Position numbers and translations under genes: made by a program
The notes under the pieces: model-generated
Seen by the model: the letters and a program-made list of their open reading frames with translations, nothing else
What the model was told of the DNA's origin: nothing
Databases searched by the model: none
NCBI GenBank assembly: GCA_964432825.1
Contig: CAYSOX010000021.1
Location: 1 to 8,523 of the forward strand
Length of the DNA stretch: 8,523 nucleotides
Source: UMGS1908 sp964432825
GTDB lineage: Bacteria > Bacillota > Clostridia > Christensenellales > UBA1242
Direction of reading: 5' to 3'
Part shown: positions 1-5,212 of the stretch, piece after piece
How the letters are laid out: each line of letters begins with the position of its first letter
How positions within the stretch are numbered: position 1 is the first letter of the stretch

Positions 1-900
1 GTTGTGTTATTGATTTTCGCATTCAGTATGAAAATCGTTAGACAAAGTAGTGCAATAGTTGTAGAAAGATTAGGAAAATATCATAAAACTTTGGATACAG
101 GTGTTCACCTAATCACCCCATTTGTAGACCGAATGGCAGGGCCTGTAATTAGTTTGAAGGAGCAAGTAGCAGATTTTGCACCTCAACCAGTTATCACAAA
201 AGATAATGTTACAATGCAAATTGATACCGTTGTTTATTATCAAATAACCGACCCAAAATTATATTGCTATGGTGTAGAACATCCTCGTCAAGCAATTGAA
301 ACTTTAACTGCAACCACATTAAGAAATATTGTTGGTGAACTAGAACTTGACCAAACTTTAACAAGTCGTGAAATTGTAAACTCAAAAATGCGTGCTATTT
401 TGGATGAAGCAACCGACCCATGGGGAATCAAAATTAACCGTGTGGAATTAAAGAATATTCTTCCTCCAAAGGATATTCGCGAGGCCATGGAAAAGCAAAT
501 GAGAGCCGAGCGTGAAAGAAGAGAGGCAATTTTGCGTGCTGAAGGTGAAAAGAAGAGTACAATCCTTGTTAGTGAAGGTGAAAAGCAAGCAGCCATTTTA
601 AAGGCTGAAGCGGATAAAGAGTCTGCAATTTTGCGTGCAGAGGCTGAAAAGCAATCAGCAATTTTAAAAGCAGAAGCATTAAGAATTAGCCTTGTAAACG
701 AGGCTGAAGGTCGTGCAGAAGCAATTACCAAAATCAACGAGGCAAACCCAAATTCTGCATATGTTACAATGCAAGGTTTTGAAACCTTAAAGCAATTAGC
801 ATCTAGCCCAAGTTCAAAACTTATTGTTCCAACCGAACTTGCAAATGTAACAGGTTTACTTTCAACTATGAAAGAAACTTTAAAAGACGATAAAAAGTAA
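1..900 (+). CDS. SPFH/band 7 (stomatin/paraslipin, QmcA-like) protein, 5' end cut off
   Basis: The reading frame is open from the first base, so the true start most likely lies upstream. A GTG at position 4 would give 298 residues, but it has no visible ribosome binding site and would remove most of the N-terminal membrane segment usual in this family; only a short hydrophobic stub (LLIFAF) remains. With position 4 as residue 1, the SPFH core spans about residues 10-170, with typical stretches such as VVERLGKYHKTLDTGVHLI, VITKDNVTMQIDTVVYYQI and GIKINRVELKNILPP. It is followed by a charged helical region (about 160-240) and a C-terminal NPNSAYVTMQGFETLKQLA segment typical of slipins. Family members form membrane-bound oligomeric scaffolds linked to membrane protein quality control, often beside an NfeD protein; the upstream neighbour is not visible. 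Family assignment is secure; the cellular role is inferred. Confidence 0.93.
   Translation, partial: VVLLIFAFSMKIVRQSSAIVVERLGKYHKTLDTGVHLITPFVDRMAGPVISLKEQVADFAPQPVITKDNVTMQIDTVVYYQITDPKLYCYGVEHPRQAIETLTATTLRNIVGELELDQTLTSREIVNSKMRAILDEATDPWGIKINRVELKNILPPKDIREAMEKQMRAERERREAILRAEGEKKSTILVSEGEKQAAILKAEADKESAILRAEAEKQSAILKAEALRISLVNEAEGRAEAITKINEANPNSAYVTMQGFETLKQLASSPSSKLIVPTELANVTGLLSTMKETLKDDKK
526..690 (+). repeat. Five in-frame 33-bp repeats encoding an 11-residue coiled-coil period
   Basis: Inside the SPFH gene, five consecutive 33-bp units encode 11-residue repeats of the form (A/T)IL(R/K/V)(A/S)E(G/A)xKxx, at residues 175-229 counted from position 4. Examples are AILRAEGEKKS, AILKAEADKES and AILRAEAEKQS. 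The 11-residue period matches a right-handed or nearly straight coiled coil, as in other SPFH-family helices. The DNA units are similar but not identical, so they look old and under protein-level selection. Confidence 0.85.
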
Positions 901-948
901 TAAGATTGGATAGTGTTTAAAATTAAGCACATATTAAAATGTAATAAG

Positions 949-976
949 TTAGGCTAAAGTGCCGAAGTTAGCCTAA
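949..976 (+). other. Perfect 9-bp hairpin after the SPFH gene, no T-run
   Basis: TTAGGCTAA (949-957) pairs fully with TTAGCCTAA (968-976) across a 10-base loop. The next bases are AAATTAC, so it lacks the T-tract of an intrinsic terminator. It may protect the 3' end of the SPFH transcript or act together with the stronger hairpin just downstream. Confidence 0.5.
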
Positions 977-992
977 AAATTACAAAATATAT

Positions 993-1067
993 AAGTCTGC
1001 AATAATTGGAAACCTTTAAACAACTGAGTTTAAGGTCAAAGCCAAATATTGCAGACTTTTATTTTAT
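993..1067 (+). terminator. Nested long-stem terminator of the SPFH transcript
   Basis: AAGTCTGCAATA (993-1004) pairs over 12 bp with TATTGCAGACTT (1047-1058). Inside it a second stem forms between about 1012-1021 and 1028-1036 with one bulged T. The structure runs straight into TTATTTTAT. The long bipartite stem is larger than a minimal terminator, so a small stable 3' RNA is an alternative reading. Confidence 0.6.
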
Positions 1068-1192
1068 AAAAATATAAATATAAAAATAGCGGGGTTGGAT
1101 AGTGTAGGAAATCTAAAATTTAGAGAATTTTACAAAGTTTCTTTAAATTTTTGCGGTTTTAATGAATAAAAAATTATTTTAAAATTTATTAT

Positions 1193-1221
1193 TTGACAAT
1201 CGCTTTGATTTACTTTAAAAT
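1193..1221 (+). promoter_or_regulatory. Sigma-A type promoter of the hydrogenase gene
   Basis: A perfect -35 box TTGACA (1193-1198) is followed after 17 bases by TAAAAT (1216-1221), one mismatch from the consensus -10. Transcription would begin near 1228, giving a leader of about 20 bases that contains only the AAGGAG site (1237-1242). No operator or riboswitch fits in so short a leader, so any regulation should act at the promoter. Confidence 0.8.
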
Positions 1222-1248
1222 AGTAATGTTACATTTAAGGAGAAAAGA

Positions 1249-2673
1249 ATGGATAATAGATTTGATACCAAAATTCAATATTTAAAATACTCGGTTTTAA
1301 AAGAGGTCACAAAAAAGGCGTGGAGTGAAAAACTTGAAGAAGTTATTGATATTCCAAAGTTAATAGTTTCAGGGAAAACCCCAACAATGCGTTGTTGTGT
1401 ATATAAAGAGCGTGCAATTTTAGGTGAAAGAGTTAAACTTGCTATGGGTGGAGATAAATCCAACCCAAATATTATTGAAGTTATAGATATTGCTTGTGAT
1501 GATTGCCCTGCGGGTGGGTATGAAGTCACAAATGCTTGTCGTGGATGTTTGGCACATAGGTGTATGGAAGTTTGCCCACGGGGTGCAATATATTTGGACG
1601 AAAAGCAACATGCGCATATCGACAAAACAAAGTGCGTTGAGTGTGGTTTATGTTCTAAGTCTTGCCCCTATTCTTCCATTGTGAATCATAAAAGACCTTG
1701 CCAATCGGCATGTAAAGTAAATGCAATTTCTATGAATGATGACAAGTCTGCTAAAATTAACAACGATAAATGTATTTCGTGCGGAGCATGTGTGTATATG
1801 TGTCCGTTTGGGGCAATAAGTGATAAATCCTATATTTTAGAAGCCATAAATTTAATAAAAGCAAGCAAGGGCGGTAAAAACTACAAGGTGCATGCAATTG
1901 TCGCACCAAGCATAGCAAGTCAGTTTGATTATGCAAGGCTCGGTCAAGTGATTACCGGAATACGAAAGGTGGGCTTTGACTCTGTTGTGGAGGTTGCGTT
2001 AGGTGCAGATATGACCGCCGAAGAAGAGGCTAAAGAGTTTGCCGAGAGGGGCTTTTTAACATCTTCGTGTTGTCCAGCCTTTGTGAAGTATGTAAAAGCG
2101 CAATTTCCAGAGTTTGCTGAGGCAATTAGTGGCACATTGTCGCCAATGGCAATACTTGGTAAGTATTTAAAAGAGGTTGACCCAAAATGTAAGGTTGTGT
2201 TTATTGGACCTTGCACAGCAAAAAAATTAGAATGTAAGCAAGACAAGGTTAAGCCGTTTGTTGACACGGTGTTAACCTTTGAGGAGATGCAAGCACTGAT
2301 TGATAGTTTGGATATTGATTTGAAAACTTTGGAAGATACACAAGTGGAAGATGCATCGTATTTTGGAAGAATTTTTGCGAGTAGTGGCGGTGTTACAAAA
2401 GCGGTTACTCAAGCAATAGCCGAGTTCGAATTAAAAGCCGATTTTAAGCCCGTTGTCGCAGACGGCATACAAAATTGCAGAACGGCATTATTAAAGGCTA
2501 AAAACAATTGTCTTGGCGGAAACTTTATTGAAGGTATGGCGTGTGATGGCGGATGTATCAACGGTGCAGGGTGCTTAAAGCACGGAGTTAAAAACAAAAT
2601 GAGCATCGAAAAGTATGGAAGTGAAGCCACCATAAAGGATATAAAGTCGTCACTGAATAGAATAAATAAATAA
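1249..2673 (+). CDS. [FeFe] hydrogenase, group B-like, with N-terminal ferredoxin-type Fe-S clusters
   Basis: This 474-residue cytoplasmic protein is predicted to interconvert H2 with protons and electrons at an H-cluster. Iron-sulfur motifs come first: C97-C100-C105-C109, C129-C132-C135-C139, and C175-C178-C181-C185, with extra cysteines at 151 and 155. The H-cluster domain follows with three signatures: L1 TSSCCPAF (271-278), L2 GPCTAKKLE (320-328) and L3 EGMACDGGC (428-436), giving cluster ligands C275, C322, C432 and C436. Compared from memory with C. pasteurianum CpI, proton-path residues appear conserved (C274, E260, E263, S294), while the Met before PC in L2 is Gly (G320). This, PAF instead of PGW, and the lack of an N-terminal [2Fe-2S] domain fit group B (B1/B3-type) enzymes. 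AAGGAG (1237-1242) lies 6 bases before the ATG. No maturase (HydE/F/G) or redox partner gene is adjacent. The physiological role of group B enzymes is not settled. Confidence 0.93.
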   Translation: MDNRFDTKIQYLKYSVLKEVTKKAWSEKLEEVIDIPKLIVSGKTPTMRCCVYKERAILGERVKLAMGGDKSNPNIIEVIDIACDDCPAGGYEVTNACRGCLAHRCMEVCPRGAIYLDEKQHAHIDKTKCVECGLCSKSCPYSSIVNHKRPCQSACKVNAISMNDDKSAKINNDKCISCGACVYMCPFGAISDKSYILEAINLIKASKGGKNYKVHAIVAPSIASQFDYARLGQVITGIRKVGFDSVVEVALGADMTAEEEAKEFAERGFLTSSCCPAFVKYVKAQFPEFAEAISGTLSPMAILGKYLKEVDPKCKVVFIGPCTAKKLECKQDKVKPFVDTVLTFEEMQALIDSLDIDLKTLEDTQVEDASYFGRIFASSGGVTKAVTQAIAEFELKADFKPVVADGIQNCRTALLKAKNNCLGGNFIEGMACDGGCINGAGCLKHGVKNKMSIEKYGSEATIKDIKSSLNRINK

Positions 2674-2756
2674 TTTAACTTGCAAATTTTTTTATTTTGC
2701 GGGGCGGTTATTATCCTAAAATTAAAATGACTACATAAATGTGGTGCTATCCAATT

Positions 2757-2794
2757 TGAGGCGAACCACCTAAAGGTCTTTAACTTTTTAGGTG
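2757..2794 (+). repeat. Dispersed hairpin repeat, copy 1
   Basis: These 38 bases match the minus strand of 8418-8455 at 31 of 38 positions without gaps, sharing TGA(A/G)GCGAA, CCTAAAG and TAACTTTTT(A/G)GGTG. CACCTAAA (2767-2774) pairs perfectly with TTTAGGTG (2787-2794), so the copy folds into an 8-bp hairpin. The end sequence resembles terminal repeats of IS3-family (IS150-type) elements, which suggests a relic or a small non-autonomous element. No transposase is present. Confidence 0.55.
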
Positions 2795-2920
2795 TATTCT
2801 AAACACTGGTTTTTAACAAATTTTAAAATTTTCATAATATATTTAAAAAAATTTCAAAGTCGTTTTTAACAACTGTTTAAAAGAATGTTAAAAATCATTT
2901 AATACTTTATAATAAATTAA

Positions 2921-2972
2921 GAATAAAACAAAAAGCAAACCCCAAAACCATAAAAAATAGGCGGTTTGCTTT
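2921..2972 (-). terminator. Terminator of the DUF421 gene (minus strand)
   Basis: A perfect 10-bp stem joins AAAGCAAACC (2932-2941) and GGTTTGCTTT (2963-2972). Read on the minus strand it continues into TTTTTGTTTTATTC, a good T-rich tract. On the plus strand the tail is ATTGTTGTT, so it could also work weakly for the hydrogenase transcript. Confidence 0.7.
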
Positions 2973-2985
2973 ATTGTTGTTAAAG

Positions 2986-3029
2986 AAAACCATGGGGTTC
3001 ACTTCATTTACCCGTGGATTTTTATTTTT
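2986..3029 (+). terminator. Terminator facing the hydrogenase transcript
   Basis: CCATGGG (2990-2996) pairs with CCCGTGG (3011-3017), including one G-T pair, across a 14-base loop, and is followed by ATTTTTATTTTTG. It lies about 310 bases after the hydrogenase stop, so the 3' leader would be long unless the repeat hairpin at 2757-2794 stops transcription earlier. Confidence 0.6.
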
Positions 3030-3084
3030 GTCTAGATAACTTGATTGTTAATTTGTGACAAAAACTCAAAACTATAAAATATTA

Positions 3085-3777
3085 TTATTTTGTTGAAACA
3101 TTCATGGTGTCGGTTTTTTCGTCGTAAATTGCAAGAATAATATTCTTAAGTTCGGCTTTTGTTTTTATATTCAACTTTGAAAATAGCCAATTAGTGTCTT
3201 TGTTCAGTTCGGTTAACGAGGAAAAACTTATAAGTCCGTCTATAACCATATAATAAGGCAAACTTGCTTCAGGAAGGTGCAACCCTATATCTTCGGCAAC
3301 CGTCGGCTTTTGGCTGGATTTGGGCAAAATACTAAGGTCTCCATTGTTTTCAAATACACCATAAGCAATATTGGATAAGTCAAAATATCCTTGGACTCTA
3401 GCCATTGCAATTACATCGTTTACATCAATCTTACTTTTTTTGAGGTTTTTGTAAACGATTTTTCCTTCATAAATTATTGTAATGGGTTTACCTTTAAAAA
3501 AATGCTTAAGTGAGGGCGTTAGTCGACCAATAATGTTTATAAAAAAATCCAAAACTAGATATATAACCATTGCAATAATGTAATAATAAAAGGGTTTGTC
3601 GCCAATATCTGTCGCCATTTCGGCGGCGATTGAGCCTACGCTTATCCCTAAAACATAATCAATAAATTCCAGTTGCGCAATCTGTTTTTTGCCCAATATT
3701 TTTGCTATTATAAATAAGACAATTACGCTAAACACCGAAACCAAACACAGATATAAAATTTCATTCATTCCCCACAT
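3085..3777 (-). CDS. DUF421 (YetF-like) membrane protein
   Basis: This 230-residue protein has three predicted N-terminal membrane segments (about 5-28, 38-54 and 62-84), with the characteristic GKKQIAQLEFIDYVLGISVG stretch (29-48) between the first two. A cytoplasmic part follows with the family motifs GKPITIIYEGKI (96-107) and GYFDLSNIAYGVFENNGDLS (130-149), then LPK and a variable C-terminus. Length and order match the B. subtilis YetF/YdfR type of DUF421 protein. The biochemical role is unknown; in Bacillus, relatives fused to another small domain affect spore inner-membrane properties, which is only suggestive here. The ATG at 3777 is chosen because AAGGAG (3785-3790, minus strand) lies 7 bases upstream; a second in-frame ATG three codons later is too far from that site. 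It is transcribed alone, divergently from the Nudix gene. Only a weak promoter (TTGAAA, N18, TTTAAA) can be drawn upstream. Confidence 0.92.
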   Translation of the reverse strand: MWGMNEILYLCLVSVFSVIVLFIIAKILGKKQIAQLEFIDYVLGISVGSIAAEMATDIGDKPFYYYIIAMVIYLVLDFFINIIGRLTPSLKHFFKGKPITIIYEGKIVYKNLKKSKIDVNDVIAMARVQGYFDLSNIAYGVFENNGDLSILPKSSQKPTVAEDIGLHLPEASLPYYMVIDGLISFSSLTELNKDTNWLFSKLNIKTKAELKNIILAIYDEKTDTMNVSTK

Positions 3778-4039
3778 AAATTTTCTCCTTTAAAAAATTG
3801 TTGACTAAAATTTTGCATATTATTCATGGGGCAAGATTTAAATTTAAAAATTTTGAGGGATAGATGTTTCAATTGTTCGGCAAAAAAAATGTAATATTTT
3901 GTGTGGTAAAAAACGTTTTGATTGGTGATAGTTCGCTAAATTTTGTGTGGTTTGTAAAAAACTAAAAAAATAGCAGAATTTATAGAAGTTAAAATATTAA
4001 ATCCTATGGTATTTTATTTAGGGCGAAGCGTAGACTTTG
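3778..4039. other. Divergent intergenic region with a short direct repeat and a possible tiny ORF
   Basis: This stretch separates the DUF421 gene from the Nudix promoter. It holds the minus-strand ribosome site of DUF421, a 12-bp direct repeat (3896-3907 and 3940-3951), and a 33-codon plus-strand frame (3864-3965) preceded by GAGGG. Nothing else recognisable is present. Confidence 0.5.
3896..3951 (+). repeat. Direct repeat ATTTTGTGTGGT, two copies
   Basis: ATTTTGTGTGGT occurs at 3896-3907 and 3940-3951, 44 bases apart. Each copy is preceded by GTTCG and followed by TAAAAAAC or TTTGTAAAAAAC, so the similarity extends beyond the core. It could be a pair of regulator binding sites between the divergent genes or the remains of a tandem duplication. 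Confidence 0.5.
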
Positions 4040-4068
4040 TTGACAACTAAAAGGGCTCATGATATAAT
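4040..4068 (+). promoter_or_regulatory. Consensus sigma-A promoter of the Nudix gene
   Basis: TTGACA (4040-4045) and TATAAT (4063-4068) are both perfect and separated by exactly 17 bases. Transcription should start near 4075, leaving about 20 bases before the ATG, which contain the AAGGAG site. Such a perfect match predicts strong, largely constitutive expression. Confidence 0.88.
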
Positions 4069-4096
4069 GACTTAAAAGATTAAAAAGGAGAATGTT

Positions 4097-4582
4097 ATGG
4101 ATGTAAAAATCAAAACCGAAGATTCGCAATTTAAGTTGAGGGCTTGTAGTGTGATTGTAAAAAATGGCAAGGCATTGTTGCAAGACTTAAACCATAATGG
4201 TTTTTTATGTGCTTCGGGTGGGCATATCCATTTGGGGGAAGATAGCCGTTTGGGGGTTATAAGGGAGACTATTGAAGAAGTTGGAGTGACGGTTGAAAAT
4301 CCTAAACTTTTAGCCGTTGGTGAAAATTTCTACACCAAAAATGCAAAGAAATTTCACGAGATTAGTTTCTATTATTTGTTTGAAAATCCAGAAATGCCTC
4401 AAGAAAAACTAGTGGATTATGCCTATGACGAGGACGATGAGGGGAAAATGGTTCATATAGAATTTCGCTGGGTTCCATTAAACGAGGTTGATAATTTTGA
4501 TATCCGTCCAAAAGCCCTTAAGGAAATATTGAAAAACTATAAAAACAATAGCATCACACATTTTTTAGTAAAGGAAAAATAA
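4097..4582 (+). CDS. Nudix hydrolase
   Basis: This 161-residue soluble protein carries a near-complete Nudix box at residues 42-64: G42, E48, R56-E57, E60-E61 and G63 fit GX5EX7REUXEEXGU, with Thr in the first U position (58). The E57/E60/E61 residues should bind the divalent metal for hydrolysis of a nucleoside diphosphate-linked substrate; the exact substrate cannot be read from sequence. The later HIEFRWVPLNEVDNFDIRP region (about 115-133) is the usual C-terminal strand and helix of small single-domain Nudix enzymes of house-cleaning or nucleotide-sugar type. AAGGAG (4085-4090) lies 6 bases before the ATG, supporting this start. The gene has its own promoter and terminator, so it is monocistronic. 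Confidence 0.92.
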   Translation: MDVKIKTEDSQFKLRACSVIVKNGKALLQDLNHNGFLCASGGHIHLGEDSRLGVIRETIEEVGVTVENPKLLAVGENFYTKNAKKFHEISFYYLFENPEMPQEKLVDYAYDEDDEGKMVHIEFRWVPLNEVDNFDIRPKALKEILKNYKNNSITHFLVKEK

Positions 4583-4608
4583 TTAAAATAATTTTACATA
4601 GTGATTTT

Positions 4609-4655
4609 GAAGTGAGTTTTAAAAGTTATAAACTTTAAGGACTCACTTCTTTTTT
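4609..4655 (+). terminator. Strong intrinsic terminator of the Nudix gene
   Basis: GAAGTGAGT (4609-4617) pairs perfectly with ACTCACTTC (4641-4649). The stem continues inward with one bulged A and G-T pairs to a 3-base ATA loop. Six T residues follow directly (4650-4655). Confidence 0.88.
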
Positions 4656-5114
4656 ATAAATATTTACCAGTTAATGGAACTCTATGTGGTCACTTTAACA
4701 ATTTGGGGAAGTTTTTATATAAGAAAAAAGCAAATTTATCCTAGGGGTAAAGTTTAAATCAAAGTTTAAAAAATCCCCATGTTAGAATAATCTTGCAGTT
4801 AATATACAAACATTGTAGTTAAGACAAACTTAAAGAATTTTTCAACTATATTTTTGTGCAGGTTAAAGGTGTTTAGTTCAAAAATGGATTTAGAGCATAT
4901 TTAATAAAAATTACTCTAGTGTTACGAAGTTTCAAAACGGGCAGTCTTGCAATTTTGAAACTAGCAAAATAACAGTACATATATCAACCGTTTTGAATAC
5001 GCTACCTAATGTTTTCAAACTTTTTTGTATCCCATTTGGTTAGAGGAGTTTTTTAATTGAATCCACCAGTTTTAAACCCGCTAGCCCTTTTTAGTCTTTT
5101 TTTGTGTTACCCCC
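4656..5114. other. Long non-coding stretch before the transglutaminase-like gene
   Basis: No convincing gene is seen over about 460 bases. It contains a hairpin-capable segment (GGGG at 4744-4747 with CCCC at 4775-4778, enclosing two AAAGTTTAAA copies), a 20-bp-spaced pair of TTG(C/T)AGTTAA (4793-4802, 4813-4822), mutually exclusive hairpins (4928-4997), and a 30-codon TTG-started frame (5057-5149) with a good AGAGGAG site. GTGGTCACTTTAAC near 4686 has the flavour of an IS21-type end, but this is weak. Confidence 0.5.
4928..4997 (+). other. Two competing hairpins (possible RNA switch or small RNA)
   Basis: AGTTTCAAAA (4928-4937) pairs perfectly over 10 bp with TTTTGAAACT (4953-4962). The overlapping TTCAAAACGG (4931-4940) pairs perfectly over 10 bp with CCGTTTTGAA (4988-4997). 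Only one can form at a time. No recognised riboswitch class fits. They lie upstream of the likely promoter at 5115, so they would matter only for a transcript starting further upstream. Confidence 0.4.
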
Positions 5115-5143
5115 TTGAAAAATATAAATATGTGTGTTACAAT
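5115..5143 (+). promoter_or_regulatory. Sigma-A promoter of the transglutaminase-like gene
   Basis: TTGAAA (5115-5120) and TACAAT (5138-5143) are separated by 17 bases, each one mismatch from consensus. The leader would run from about 5150 to 5212. It contains a small AT hairpin (AAAATT 5184-5189 with AATTTT 5194-5199) directly before the GGGGGAG ribosome site. Confidence 0.75.
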
Positions 5144-5212
5144 AAATAAACAAAAATTATTACAAAAAGAGTAAAAATTCAACAAAATTTGCGAATTTTT
5201 TGGGGGAGAATT

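Larger units (their letters stand above)
906..1105 (+). repeat. Two exact copies of the 11-mer TTGGATAGTGT (906-916 and 1095-1105)
   Basis: The 11-mer occurs at 906-916 and 1095-1105 in the same orientation. A partial copy (ATTGGATAG) is on the minus strand near 2745-2753, and a looser one (AGATAGTG) is at 8206-8213. All lie outside genes and close to hairpins. This suggests fragments of a dispersed intergenic repeat, but the units are short and chance cannot be excluded. Confidence 0.4.
901..1192. other. Intergenic region with two hairpins and a short repeat
   Basis: No gene is seen between the SPFH gene and the hydrogenase promoter. The stretch holds a perfect 9-bp hairpin (949-957 with 968-976), a longer nested hairpin with a T-rich tail (993-1067), two copies of the 11-mer TTGGATAGTGT (906-916, 1095-1105) and a small palindrome TCTAAAATTTAGA (1112-1124) of unknown meaning in AT-rich sequence. 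Confidence 0.6.
2674..3084. other. Convergent intergenic region: repeat copy and two terminators
   Basis: No gene is seen. Notable parts are a hairpin-forming copy of a dispersed repeat (2757-2794), a TTTTTAACA / TGTTAAAAA inverted repeat (2863-2871 with 2886-2894), a direct repeat of GTTTTTAACAA (2809-2819 and 2862-2872), and two terminators (2921-2972 and 2986-3029). The sequence ATGGGGTTCAC at 2992-3002 resembles TTGGGGTTCAC at 8410-8420 inside the other repeat locus. Confidence 0.6.

Noticed and set aside
288..932. A 214-codon open frame on the minus strand opposite the SPFH gene
   Set aside because: It is the antisense of a clearly conserved SPFH coding region; its Ser/Ala/Ile-rich translation mirrors the repeat codons, and no ribosome binding site fits.
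1275..2633. Several open frames opposite or overlapping the hydrogenase gene
   Set aside because: They lie wholly inside a gene with all catalytic motifs intact and lack start signals.
4683..4703. GTGGTCACTTTAAC...TTTGGGG as an IS21-type insertion sequence end
   Set aside because: Only a short resemblance from memory; no transposase, partner end or target duplication is visible.
5189..5212. TTG at 5189 as the start of the transglutaminase-like gene
   Set aside because: It has no ribosome binding site and falls in an AT hairpin; the ATG at 5213 follows GGGGGAG.
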